A DNA stretch of 64,000 nucleotides from Clostridia bacterium (GTDB lineage: Bacteria; Bacillota_A; Clostridia; Christensenellales; Aristaeellaceae), in NCBI GenBank assembly GCA_017525805.1, contig JAFXSH010000113.1:143637-207636 (forward strand), written 5' to 3'. A program made the translations under genes and the position numbers. The notes beneath the pieces were generated by a model. It made no database searches. It saw only the letters and a program-made list of their open reading frames with translations, and was not told where the DNA came from. Shown one piece after another: positions 25,454 to 34,413 of this stretch; position 1 is the stretch's first letter, and each line of letters starts with the position of its first letter.

Positions 25454-26936
25454 GCGCTTCCACCTCCCATTTCATTTTCTTCACGCAGCCAATAGCGAGA
25501 GGAATGATGATCAGGCAGGCCGCGCCCGCCACGATCCAGCCAATGTTCTCCTCCACCAGGATCTTGCGGTAATAGCGGTAAGCCCGACCATAATTTTCCC
25601 GGTCGTGGGCCATCTGGAAGTAATCCATGGCCTCCTTGTACCGCTCCTGCCGCATCAGCGCCCGGCCGATGCCGATGAAAGCCAGATTATAGTTGGCGTT
25701 CAGCTTCAGCACCTCGCGCCAGGTATCGGCGCTGCCGTCGTAATCGCCCTTCAAATACTGATTGCTGGCCTCATAGATCAGTTTGCCGTACTCGGTGGGG
25801 GTAAAGATGGTGATGCTGCACTCATTTTCGTCTAAGCACATAAGGTCGGTGCCCATATGCTCGATGGACACGGCGGACAGGAACGCGCCCTCGCTGTTGC
25901 CCTTGTTGCCGAAAGCCCACAGCATGATGCCCTGGGGATCGTAGCCGAACACGCGGCCCCGGGTGCGGTCAAAGGCGATATAGATATCGTTGTCCAGCAC
26001 GGTGATATCCTTGAATTTGGAGGGGCCGTAATCCTGGCTCTGCTCCGCCCATTTCAGCTCGCCGATGGGGGGATATCGGTCGTTCTTGATCAGGATATCT
26101 TCGCCGACGGCGTTGAGGCGGCGAATGGGCTTGGCCGCGTCATACAGCAGATCGTATTCGCTGAACACGATGTTGGTGGCGTAAATGAAGCCCTCTTTGT
26201 CGATGTAGATGTTTTCATATTCGGTGGGTACGAAGGACGCCTGCTGGTCGCGCTGCTCCTTGGTGGTGAAGAACGTTTTCCAGATGTAGTCCCACATGTT
26301 GTACTTCACCTTATTGGCGCCGATGAAGCCGGTAAAGGTACCGTCCGCCTCGAATTTCACCAGGCCCTTGTTCACGTTGGTGGCCAGCACGAACACACGG
26401 CCCACGCTGTCGGTGACGATCTTGCTGGGCAAAAAGCTCAGCTTCTGATCGAAGGTGGAATCATCGGGTTTCAGGAAAGACTGGATGCAGTTCAGGTCCT
26501 GATCGGCCTTGATCACCCGGTTGTTATTGGTATCGGCTACGTAGATATTGCCTTCCGCGTCCACGGAAACGTCGCTGGGGGTGTTGAAGGTTTCCGGTTC
26601 CGCGCCGGCAATGCGGTCAATGACGCGGACCAGGGAAAACGCATTTCCCTCCCGGCGCAGCTGCAAAACGCGGTTATTGCCCGTATCGCACACGTACAAA
26701 TCGTTTTCGCTCACAAACAGGCTCTGGGGGCGGCGCATGGGCGTTTCCAGCCCCAAGGTGGCGCTGTAAATCACCTGATCCACCCGGTAGGCGTCCGGGG
26801 ATTCTCTCAGTTCCCCCCAATAATCGTAATTGTAAGTATACGTGCTGGAAACGCCGTCGTCCGCCAAGGCGCAGCCCAGAGGCAGCGTCAGGGACAGAAT
26901 GAGAAGCATCGCCAGCAGCCGGATCATTCTTTTCAC
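25428..26936 (-). CDS. Surface NHL-repeat / TPR protein with C-terminal anchor
   Basis: 502 residues from the GTG at 26936 (GGAGGG about 9 bases upstream; an ATG three codons later at 26927 is possible). Signal peptide 1-26 (LPLGCALADD), then NHL/beta-propeller repeats (about 60-380) with repeated units such as LYVCDTGNNRVLQL and IYVADTNNNRVIK, a TPR-like helical part (about 395-470: YLKGDYDGSADTWREVLKLN), a membrane segment (about 475-492) and a basic tail. Probably a surface scaffold or ligand-binding protein; the role is inference. It sits between the first permease pair and Yip1. Confidence 0.8.
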   Translation of the reverse strand: MKRMIRLLAMLLILSLTLPLGCALADDGVSSTYTYNYDYWGELRESPDAYRVDQVIYSATLGLETPMRRPQSLFVSENDLYVCDTGNNRVLQLRREGNAFSLVRVIDRIAGAEPETFNTPSDVSVDAEGNIYVADTNNNRVIKADQDLNCIQSFLKPDDSTFDQKLSFLPSKIVTDSVGRVFVLATNVNKGLVKFEADGTFTGFIGANKVKYNMWDYIWKTFFTTKEQRDQQASFVPTEYENIYIDKEGFIYATNIVFSEYDLLYDAAKPIRRLNAVGEDILIKNDRYPPIGELKWAEQSQDYGPSKFKDITVLDNDIYIAFDRTRGRVFGYDPQGIMLWAFGNKGNSEGAFLSAVSIEHMGTDLMCLDENECSITIFTPTEYGKLIYEASNQYLKGDYDGSADTWREVLKLNANYNLAFIGIGRALMRQERYKEAMDYFQMAHDRENYGRAYRYYRKILVEENIGWIVAGAACLIIIPLAIGCVKKMKWEVEAHERRKIAR

Positions 26937-26974
26937 TGTTTTTCTCCCTCCCATCTTATCTTCCAGGATCTCCG

Positions 26975-28246
26975 TCAATCCTTCAGACCCGAGCTGGACA
27001 TGGTTTCCACGATCTGGCCCTGGAAGAGGATGAAAACCGTGATCGGCACGAGCATGACCACCACGGTGACCGCCGCGGCCTGGCCCGTGCGGGCGATGCC
27101 GCCGGCCTGGATCTGCTGCAAAGCGTACACCAGGGTCTTCTTGGATTCGGTGCGGATCACTGTGGCCGCGTTGGTGTTCCACAGGTTCTGCACGGAGAAG
27201 ATGCTGATAGTCAGCCAAGCGGGCTTCACGTTGGGCATGACGATGGACCAGAAGATGCGGCTTTCTCCCGCGCCGTCCAGGTGCGCCGCCTCGATCAGGG
27301 AGTTGGGCAGGCTCTCCATGAACTGTTTCATCAGGAACAGGCCGATGGGGGCCGCGAAGGCGGGCAGGATCACGGCAAAGTAGGTATCGATGATGCCGAT
27401 CCTGCTCATGATGACGAAGTTGGGTATGCCTGTGACGTAACCGGTGAACATCAGGGCGGTGACGACGATTTTGAAGAAGGTTTTTCCGCCGGGGAAATCA
27501 TACTTCGCCAATACGAACGCCGCCATGGACGCGATCAGCACGTGGCCGAAGGTGCCAACGAAGGTGATGAACACCGTGTTGATCAGATACCGGGAGAAGG
27601 GCACCCAGCTTTGACCCATGGTCACGATCAGGTCGCTGAAGTTATCGAAAGTGGGATGGTCGGGAAACACTTTGGGCGGGAAGCGGAACAGCTCGTCCAG
27701 GGGCTTTAAGGACGCCGCGATGGAGAACACCAGCGGGAACGCCATGGCCACGGCGATGATGGCGAGCAGCGTGTAGATGCCCAAATCGCCCCAGAAGCTG
27801 CGGTTGGGCTTGCGGCGTTTGGGCTGGAGCAGGGTGATGAAAGCAAAGAAGCTGTATGCCACGATACCGGCGATGGCGATCACGCGGATCAAAAGCATGA
27901 TGGACGACCAACTGTTCAGCTTGGTCAGATCATCCGCGGTGACATCGGACACGCCTTTCAGCACCGTTTCGGTATCCTTGCCCAAGAACGCCAGCAGCGT
28001 GCGGGAATGGGTTTTCAAATCCACATTGGCGCTCTCGATGGCATTAAACAGGAAGTTGGAATAAACCAGGATGCCCGCCAGCAGGGCCAGGATGATCAAA
28101 GAGACGATGGCGAATTTTTTCTTGTTCAGCTTCGGCTTTTCCTCATCGATCTCGCCGCGGAGCTGCGCCAAATAATGCAGCTGCGCCGCCCTGGATTGGG
28201 TTTTGGGCTGCTCGATTTTAACGATCGGTTTCTTCTTCGTGCTCAT
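26975..28246 (-). CDS. Carbohydrate ABC permease, MalG-like with N-terminal extension (first importer)
   Basis: 423 residues, about 130 more than typical. The extra N-terminus holds two more hydrophobic segments (about 44-64 and 120-140) around a soluble loop of about 55 residues, followed by a standard MalG-like core of six helices with the EAA loop IEAAHLDGAGESRIFWSIVMP. Start ATG 28246 overlaps the stop of the partner permease in an ATGA. No ATPase nearby. Confidence 0.88.
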   Translation of the reverse strand: MSTKKKPIVKIEQPKTQSRAAQLHYLAQLRGEIDEEKPKLNKKKFAIVSLIILALLAGILVYSNFLFNAIESANVDLKTHSRTLLAFLGKDTETVLKGVSDVTADDLTKLNSWSSIMLLIRVIAIAGIVAYSFFAFITLLQPKRRKPNRSFWGDLGIYTLLAIIAVAMAFPLVFSIAASLKPLDELFRFPPKVFPDHPTFDNFSDLIVTMGQSWVPFSRYLINTVFITFVGTFGHVLIASMAAFVLAKYDFPGGKTFFKIVVTALMFTGYVTGIPNFVIMSRIGIIDTYFAVILPAFAAPIGLFLMKQFMESLPNSLIEAAHLDGAGESRIFWSIVMPNVKPAWLTISIFSVQNLWNTNAATVIRTESKKTLVYALQQIQAGGIARTGQAAAVTVVVMLVPITVFILFQGQIVETMSSSGLKD

Positions 28247-29181
28247 GTGCCCACCTTCCTCAGCGCAGACTGGATCACTTTGTTGCAAAGGAGCATGATC
28301 AGGAACAGCACCGTCGCGATGGCGGAGGCGTAGCCCATTTCAAACCGGGAGAAGCCATAGTCGAACAGGTGCGTAACGATGGTGCGGGCCGCGTAGTCCG
28401 TGCTGGGATAGCCCGCCAGGGCCCGGGGCACGTCGCTGACGTTGAACGCGCTGGTGATGGACATCACCGCGCCGAACAGCAGCATGGGCTTCATGCTGGG
28501 CAGGGTGATGAAGTACAGCTCCTGCCAGCGGTTGCGGATGCCGTCCACATAGCCCGCCTCGTACATGCTGCGGTCCACGCCCTGAAGGCCGGCCACGAAG
28601 CTTAGGAAGCCGGAGCCCATGCTCATCCACAGGCTCACGATGATGACCACCGGCAGGATGTACCTGGGGTCCAGCAGCCACAGGTAAGGCGCGTCGATCA
28701 GGCCGAACTGCAGCAGCAGGGAGTTCAGATAACCATAGGCGTCGCCGCGGAAAATGATGGAGAATACCACGTAGGCGCCGCCCGCGATGGACGGGGCGTA
28801 AAACACCACCACGGCGATGGTGCGCAGCCAGCGGGGCAGTTCATTGATGAACCAGGCGAACAGGAAGGAAAGGATGTAGCCCACAGGGCCGATGATGACG
28901 GCGATGACGAAGGTGTTCTTGACCGCCGTCAGGAATACCTCGTCCTGCAGGACCAGGTTGATGTAGTTCTGGAAACCGATGAAGCGGGCGGGCTCTAAAA
29001 TGTTGTAGTAGGTAAAGCTGTAATAGATGGAAGTGACGATGGGCAGGATGATGAAGGTAATGAACAGGAGCGCGTAGGGCAGCAGGAACAGATAGCATAC
29101 CTTCATCCGCTTGGCTTTTTCCCAGTTATAACGCAGGCTTTCCTGTTTGATATTCCAGTATTTGCTCAATAACGACTGCAT
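28243..29181 (-). CDS. Carbohydrate ABC permease, MalF-like (first importer)
   Basis: 312 residues, six helices, EAA loop YEAGYVDGIRNRWQELYFITLP. A 25-residue basic N-terminus (YNWEKAKRMK) precedes helix 1. AAAGGAGG ribosome site. It follows the large binding-protein fusion by 22 bp and is coupled to the next permease. Confidence 0.9.
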   Translation of the reverse strand: MQSLLSKYWNIKQESLRYNWEKAKRMKVCYLFLLPYALLFITFIILPIVTSIYYSFTYYNILEPARFIGFQNYINLVLQDEVFLTAVKNTFVIAVIIGPVGYILSFLFAWFINELPRWLRTIAVVVFYAPSIAGGAYVVFSIIFRGDAYGYLNSLLLQFGLIDAPYLWLLDPRYILPVVIIVSLWMSMGSGFLSFVAGLQGVDRSMYEAGYVDGIRNRWQELYFITLPSMKPMLLFGAVMSITSAFNVSDVPRALAGYPSTDYAARTIVTHLFDYGFSRFEMGYASAIATVLFLIMLLCNKVIQSALRKVGT

Positions 29182-29203
29182 ACGGTTTTCCTCCTTTCTC
29201 CTC

Positions 29204-32101
29204 TCATTCGTCCACAGGCAGGTTGAATTCCCTGCGCTTGACCTTGATTTCCTCGTTGATGGTGTGGGCGTAGGTCAGCAGGGTTTCCCGGGCGTCTTCC
29301 TTGTTGTTGATGACGCGGCGGATGGCGTTGGTCATATGGCGGGTGGTGGAATAGCCGCCCGCGATTTCCCTAAAGCCCACCGTCTGGGCCATCTGCTCTT
29401 CCAGCACGGCCAATTGATCGGCGCTCCAGGCCAATTGCTTCAGCGCCTCGGTATTGGCGGTGGTGTAGCGGGCGGAGGAGCCCAACACGCTTTCGATCTC
29501 GCGGCCAAAGCGCACCTGGGTTTCGGTGCTCACCCACCATTTGAGGAACTCCCAGCTGTTGTTCTTCACGTTCACGTCGTCCGTGGCGATCATCATGCAG
29601 CACACGCCCGAGCAGTGCACGGAATGGTCCACTGTGCCGTCCTCCCGAACGGTGCCGGGGAAAGCGGCGAAATCCCAGAGGTTGCGGATTTCCGGCGCGG
29701 ACACGGAAAGGGTGTTGAACTGGCTGTAGGTGGCCAGGGCGATGGGCATTTCGCCGGAACGGAAGCGGCTGACGAAGTCGTACACCGTGGGCAGGCCGTA
29801 GTCGTTGTACAGGGAGGTGTACAGCTTGAAGGCCGTCACGCCGTTTTCACTGTCGATCATGGTATGCATGGCCTGATCGTCGTAAATGGTGCCGCCGTTC
29901 TGATAAATGAGGGAATTGAGGATGGACATATCCACCGTGGTGATGTCCGGATAGGGAATGCCCACGGACAGGTTATTGCCCTGAATGGTGGGCAGCAGGT
30001 TGATCAGGTCATCCCAGGTTTCGGGCACGGCCAGGCCCAGCTCTTCCAATACGTCCTCGCGGTAGAACAGCACGGAGAATTCCTGGGTCTCCGGCAGGGC
30101 ATACACGCCGTCGTTGTAACGCATGGAAGTCAGGGCGCTTTCATAGAAGGGCTTCACCACCTGATCATAGTCCGCAAACTGGGTCAGGTCCTCCACGGCG
30201 TTTCGCATGGCGTAGTTCACCGGGAACCAACTGCCTACGGACAGCACCACGTCCGGCCCGTTGCCCGCCACCACGGCGGTGAGCAGCGTATCGGCAACGA
30301 CCAATTTGACGTTCACCCGGATGCCGGTTTCGGGGGTAAAGGTATCGTCCACCATGGTTTTCAGCACGGTGCTCTGATCGCGGCCCGTGGTGATCCACAC
30401 TTCGATCAGCTTTTCGGCGTTCTCGCTGTTCTCTTCGTAGGTATCGCCCAAGGCGTTATAATCCACGAAATAGGAAGCGACGGCGGAGCGCACCTCGTGG
30501 CCAAGTTTCTCCAGGAAGCCGTCGCGCACCTGGGGCAGCACGGCCTTTTCGCCGCTGATCACCAGCAGGTCCACGTCCAGCTTGGTTTCCGCCATATTCA
30601 GCATGGCGGTGCCCAAGCTGGTGATGTTGTCCTTAAAGTTGGAGAAGGACTGGGTGATGCGCTCGGTATGGTTCACGAAGTTTTCCAACTGCACGGCCAG
30701 GGTCTGGGCCACGGCCACGCGGTCACTCTTCTGGCCGGTGATGGCCACGGTGTCGTCCACCAGCTTATACAGGCGCTTGCTTTCTAAACTCATGGCCTCG
30801 ATGACTTCCGGGTACACCTTTTCCAGGCCGTAATCGCGGAAGCGGTCGGGGTTGGGGCCGGTGAGCACCAGGATCTTGCGGTAGATCAGGTTCAGCCGGT
30901 AAATGCTGTTTTCCATCTCCTGCAGCACCGTGCCCATGTCGCCTAAAGTGGCTTCCATGCGGATGGAGTGGGTGCCCTCGGAAAGATAGAACCGGTAGGG
31001 CGTGCCCTGCTCGTCCGAAAGGGTGCGCATATCCCAGGAGGTATTGTAATCAAAGGCCACGTTGCTCATGGCGTCGAAGAGGATTTCCCCATCGATGTAC
31101 ACCATGCGGCTGGAAATGGCGCCGCGCTGGTACGCCTGACGGCCTTTGATGGACAGGTTATAATACCCATCCTCCGGCACGTCCACCTGCCATTCGATCC
31201 ACTGGCCCGCGTTGTTCCAGGGGTCGCCGCCGATGTAGTTGAGTACCGTGTTTTTCACGCTGTAGGGCTCGGTGGCGGGAGAGGAACGGTCGTATCGGGC
31301 ATAGAGGGAGGGAGAGGAACGAAGGGTGCTGGCTTCTCCCTGCACCGTCACCTGCCAATTCTGGGCGGCTTCGGACATGGTCACCTGCGGCTGGGCGGCG
31401 GTGTATTCTTCATAGGTAGCGAAAACCTGCACCGGCGTCAGCTTGATGGAACCGATGATCATGGGTTCGTTCACCGCTTTGAAGGACAGGGTGTTTTCCC
31501 CCGCCTCAAAGTAGAACCTGTACGGCTCAGCCGCATAGCCCATATCGTCCTTGCAGCGCACCCGCTGCCAGTCGAACGCTTCCACCTGGGTGGGGCGGAT
31601 GTCGTTGCCCTGGTTATCCTGGCGCACGGCGGCCCCGTCCTTCCACAAACGGGTGAAGCACAAAGAGCGCGCTCCCGAGAAGGGAAGCTCGCCGTTGATA
31701 TAAAGCTCGCGCTCGATATCCACGCCCCGGGAAGCGGTGGTGAGATACTCCAGCTGGATATTGTACATTCCAGCTTCCTCCACGTTCACCTTCCAGGTAA
31801 CGAAGGAACCGTCCGGCGTGTACACGCACTGCACGCCGTTTTCCTCCCGAAGCTCGGCGTCTCCTTCAAAGGCCGTAATATCGATCACGGCCTCCGCGCT
31901 GCCGCTTGGCGCGTCCGCGTGGGCCTGGAGGTAATGGGTATACGTATCCTCCCGCCCTAAGCCGGACACGTCGGCGGTCAGATCCACGCCCTCATACTTC
32001 TCGTGGAAGTCCTGCGTTCCGCTGCCCAGCAGCACGATCAGCGCGATCACCGCCGCAAGGCACAGAATCCCGATCAGCCAACCAAATCCTTTCTTTCGCA
32101 T
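29204..32101 (-). CDS. Large extracellular solute-binding protein fused to carbohydrate-binding-like domains
   Basis: 965 residues from the ATG at 32101 (AGGAGAGAGG upstream; GTG two codons earlier also possible). N-terminal membrane anchor (about 6-24). Two CBM6/35-like beta sandwiches (about 45-215 and 245-400, both with an EAG/EDG-MYNIQL or YYNLSIKG strand and a terminal SLSFKA/SIRMEA strand), a helical region (about 400-520), and a family-1 sugar-binding lobe pair (about 540-930) with NGPDVVLSVGSW and YALPETQEFSVLFYREDVL motifs. So the protein can bind polymer and deliver it to the permeases. First gene of the 12-kb operon. Confidence 0.85.
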   Translation of the reverse strand: MRKKGFGWLIGILCLAAVIALIVLLGSGTQDFHEKYEGVDLTADVSGLGREDTYTHYLQAHADAPSGSAEAVIDITAFEGDAELREENGVQCVYTPDGSFVTWKVNVEEAGMYNIQLEYLTTASRGVDIERELYINGELPFSGARSLCFTRLWKDGAAVRQDNQGNDIRPTQVEAFDWQRVRCKDDMGYAAEPYRFYFEAGENTLSFKAVNEPMIIGSIKLTPVQVFATYEEYTAAQPQVTMSEAAQNWQVTVQGEASTLRSSPSLYARYDRSSPATEPYSVKNTVLNYIGGDPWNNAGQWIEWQVDVPEDGYYNLSIKGRQAYQRGAISSRMVYIDGEILFDAMSNVAFDYNTSWDMRTLSDEQGTPYRFYLSEGTHSIRMEATLGDMGTVLQEMENSIYRLNLIYRKILVLTGPNPDRFRDYGLEKVYPEVIEAMSLESKRLYKLVDDTVAITGQKSDRVAVAQTLAVQLENFVNHTERITQSFSNFKDNITSLGTAMLNMAETKLDVDLLVISGEKAVLPQVRDGFLEKLGHEVRSAVASYFVDYNALGDTYEENSENAEKLIEVWITTGRDQSTVLKTMVDDTFTPETGIRVNVKLVVADTLLTAVVAGNGPDVVLSVGSWFPVNYAMRNAVEDLTQFADYDQVVKPFYESALTSMRYNDGVYALPETQEFSVLFYREDVLEELGLAVPETWDDLINLLPTIQGNNLSVGIPYPDITTVDMSILNSLIYQNGGTIYDDQAMHTMIDSENGVTAFKLYTSLYNDYGLPTVYDFVSRFRSGEMPIALATYSQFNTLSVSAPEIRNLWDFAAFPGTVREDGTVDHSVHCSGVCCMMIATDDVNVKNNSWEFLKWWVSTETQVRFGREIESVLGSSARYTTANTEALKQLAWSADQLAVLEEQMAQTVGFREIAGGYSTTRHMTNAIRRVINNKEDARETLLTYAHTINEEIKVKRREFNLPVDE

Positions 32102-32316
32102 AGGCACCTCTCTCCTATCAGATTCTTCTATCTATAATGCTTTTCTTATATTCCAAAACCATAGGCGCGCTTCCACACGGAAAAGCGCCGGGAGTATGGG
32201 TATTTTTCCTTGACGTTAGCAGGATAAAAATATGAGGTTTCACCGAGGTCCAAATTGAAAAATGAATGAACAAAAAAACGCATTTCTTTTGTGCGCTTTC
32301 TGCCATATTCTTGACC
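32102..32316 (-). promoter_or_regulatory. Long untranslated leader of the carbohydrate operon
   Basis: About 210 nt between the predicted transcription start (near 32310) and the first start codon. It contains a G/C stem candidate (GGCGC ... GCGCC region about 32165-32190) and an A/T-rich tail, but no ORF or riboswitch I can name. Together with 32346-32479 it forms a 378-bp stretch without a gene. Confidence 0.35.
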
Positions 32317-32345
32317 ATTATACTGTTAAAAATGGCCGATGTCAA
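32317..32345 (-). promoter_or_regulatory. Perfect consensus sigma-A promoter of the carbohydrate operon
   Basis: Minus strand TTGACA (32345-32340), exactly 17 bp, TATAAT (32322-32317). No clear operator overlaps it, so regulation is likely by a repressor not recognised here, or in the leader. Confidence 0.85.
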
Positions 32346-32479
32346 CCAAGAAAAAAACAATAAAACGCTCTTTTTATGTTTGCGGATGCGGAAACGGCGG
32401 ACAGAATTGCCCGGAAGGCGGCACCTTTCCCCCAACCCCACATAAAATGGGACTGTAAATCAGGAAAGGGGTGGATCAC

Positions 32480-33085
32480 ATGTCCGAAACGCAAAGCAAT
32501 TGCTCCTATAACTACACCGTCCGCCGGGGAGACAGCTTTTACCTCATCGCCCAGCGCACCGGCGTAACGCTTCGGGATCTGCTGGAAGCCAATCCCGATA
32601 TCCCGCCCGCCCGGCTGACGGTGGGGGACGTGCTGCGCATTCCCTATTGCAGCACCGCCGAAACCCCCGCAGCCGACCAGCCCGGCCAAGATAACTGCGG
32701 CACGCAGTGCGCCCCGTCGGAACCGGATAACGGCAATCAGGAAAACGGCGGCGAAGGCTATGTATGCCCCGCCAACCGCCGCGCGGTGGTGCAGGAAGGG
32801 CAAACGGCCAGCGATTTGCAGCTGCGCTACAACCTGAGCTACCATACCCTGAAAACAGCCAACGCCGATAAGGACCTGGACGCCCTGAACGGCGGCGACA
32901 TCGTGTGCATCCCCGAAAGCAACATCGCCTGCCCCCTGCCCGCCAGCGTGACGCTGGGTGAAAACGACACCCTGGAGACCCTCGCCACGCGGTACAACAT
33001 TCCCATCGCGTCCCTGCTGCGGGCAAATCCCTGCCTGGCCCCGGAAGACTTCAAAGCGGGCGTCACCGTGCGGCTGCCGGATTAA
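32480..33085 (+). CDS. Three-LysM protein, cysteine-rich, without signal peptide
   Basis: 201 residues from ATG 32480 (AGGAAAGGGG 8 bases upstream). Three LysM-like modules: about 11-58 (YTVRRGDSFYLIAQRTG), 98-147 and 155-200 (VTLGENDTLETLATRYNIP), separated by a Pro/Gln/Asn-rich linker. Eight cysteines are spread over the protein. There is no signal peptide, so a spore coat or cortex role (compare SafA-type proteins) is plausible but not shown. Monocistronic; convergent with the VanY-like gene across a terminator. Confidence 0.82.
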   Translation: MSETQSNCSYNYTVRRGDSFYLIAQRTGVTLRDLLEANPDIPPARLTVGDVLRIPYCSTAETPAADQPGQDNCGTQCAPSEPDNGNQENGGEGYVCPANRRAVVQEGQTASDLQLRYNLSYHTLKTANADKDLDALNGGDIVCIPESNIACPLPASVTLGENDTLETLATRYNIPIASLLRANPCLAPEDFKAGVTVRLPD

Positions 33086-33091
33086 CAGAAA

Positions 33092-33128
33092 GGGAGGACC
33101 GCTGCCGTGCGGCCCTCCCCTCTTTTTT
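33092..33128 (+). terminator. Terminator after the LysM gene
   Basis: GGGAGG-A-CCGC (33092-33102) pairs with GCGG-C-CCTCCC (33109-33119), then CTCTTTTTT ending at 33128. Confidence 0.75.
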
Positions 33129-34224
33129 ACTGCCCCTTTAAATATTCCACGTATTCTTCCAAACAATAGTCCAAATCCCGCATGGCCTGGGCGTGCTGAA
33201 CGCCCACATAGCGCACGTGCCATTCCTCGCCGGTGATGCCAGTGATATCGTCCTTTTCATCGGTGTAGCGCATAATGAAGCCGTAATCCCAGCAATGCTG
33301 TTTCAGCCAGATATATTGCGCAGTGTCCGCGAAGGTCTCCCCCGGCACGTTCAGGTCGAAAGCCAGGCCGGTATGGTGTTCACTGGCCCCTGGATCGGCC
33401 ACCTCCCGGCGGGTGATGCTCAGTGCCTGGGCGTGGGTGTTTCCGGCGTTTTCATAGGATTGCACCCGGTTGTTGAAGATTCGCTGCTGATCGGCCACCG
33501 TGCGGTAGGCTTCCCGCAGCTTCCAGGGAGTAATGCCGTCCTCTTCGGCGTCCCGGATCATGGCGATCAGGGCGTCCACGGCCTCGTCCACTGCCTGGAT
33601 GGTGTCCTTTTCGTAGGTCATCAGGCTCCCCGCCTTCTCCTTCACCGTAACCAGATTCGCCGGTTCAAAAGCGGCGGGCAGGGGGTTCCACTTGTTCACC
33701 AGCAGGGGGATATTCCCCGCTAAGGTGTCCACCGGGCCGGGCCTGGGCAGGGCTTCGTCGGAATACAGGGCGGCCAGCGTTTTTGCGCCCACCACGCCGT
33801 CGGCTTCCAGGCCGTTCACCCCCTGGAAAGCCTGCGCCGCCGCCTTGGTACCGCTGCCGAAATCCCCGTCGATCTTTCCATTATAATAACCCAAAGCCTG
33901 CAAGCGGGCCTGAATTTCCTTGACTGCGTCTCCCTGCGCGCCGGATTTGAGCAGGCCGGGCGTGGCCGTGGGCGCGGGGGTGGGCGTCGCCGTGGGAAGG
34001 GGCGTCGGCGTGGGCGTAGGCCGGTTGGGATCGGGCGTCACGCTGATGGGCAGCACTGTGGGGGTGGGCACGGGCGTCACCGTCGCTTCGGCGGCGTACA
34101 CGTTCCAGGTGTTCAGGGCGGTGGCCCCCACCCCCGCCAGGGCCGTGAGCAGCAAGGCGCACAGCAGAATGAACAGGTAAGAGGAGCGGGTTTTTTTGCT
34201 TTTGGCATAACGGCGGCTGGACAC
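33127..34224 (-). CDS. D-Ala-D-Ala carboxypeptidase (VanY-like) with peptidoglycan-binding domain
   Basis: 365 residues from a GTG at 34224 (AAGGAGG 5 bases upstream). A basic N-terminus and membrane anchor (about 16-37), a Pro/Thr-rich wall-spanning linker (about 48-90, PTPTPTPLPTATPTP), a peptidoglycan-binding module (about 92-155) and a VanY/DacB metallopeptidase domain (about 175-350) with SEHHTGLAFDL and EEWHVRYVG zinc-ligand motifs. It probably trims peptidoglycan stem peptides outside the membrane. Confidence 0.9.
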   Translation of the reverse strand: MSSRRYAKSKKTRSSYLFILLCALLLTALAGVGATALNTWNVYAAEATVTPVPTPTVLPISVTPDPNRPTPTPTPLPTATPTPAPTATPGLLKSGAQGDAVKEIQARLQALGYYNGKIDGDFGSGTKAAAQAFQGVNGLEADGVVGAKTLAALYSDEALPRPGPVDTLAGNIPLLVNKWNPLPAAFEPANLVTVKEKAGSLMTYEKDTIQAVDEAVDALIAMIRDAEEDGITPWKLREAYRTVADQQRIFNNRVQSYENAGNTHAQALSITRREVADPGASEHHTGLAFDLNVPGETFADTAQYIWLKQHCWDYGFIMRYTDEKDDITGITGEEWHVRYVGVQHAQAMRDLDYCLEEYVEYLKGQ

Positions 34225-34249
34225 GGGAACCTCCTTCGGTGTTTTTATC

Positions 34250-34405
34250 AGTGTGGAGTGTGAAGAGTGGGGTTTTTTACAGTTTTACTTCGTGGGAATC
34301 AGCGCGGGATAAAGCACAAAAGCCTTACTTGCGGGTATTTCTAAATAGATGAAACCACAGCATCACGGACAAAAACTCCACACTCCGCTCTCCACACTCC
34401 ACACT
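34250..34405 (+). repeat. Interspersed inverted-repeat element, copy A (156 bp)
   Basis: Left end AGTGTGGAGTGTGAAGAG... and right end whose reverse complement begins AGTGTGGAGTGTGGAGAG form imperfect terminal inverted repeats of about 30 bp around an A/T-richer core. The same end sequence occurs in copies B (43978) and C (47413). No target-site duplication is evident. Resembles a miniature inverted-repeat element. Confidence 0.65.
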
Positions 34406-34413
34406 TTTTCCTG

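Noticed and set aside
23936..27383. Two long plus-strand frames over DUF5696/NHL genes
   Set aside because: Antisense shadows with His/Gly/Gln-rich content and no recognised domain.
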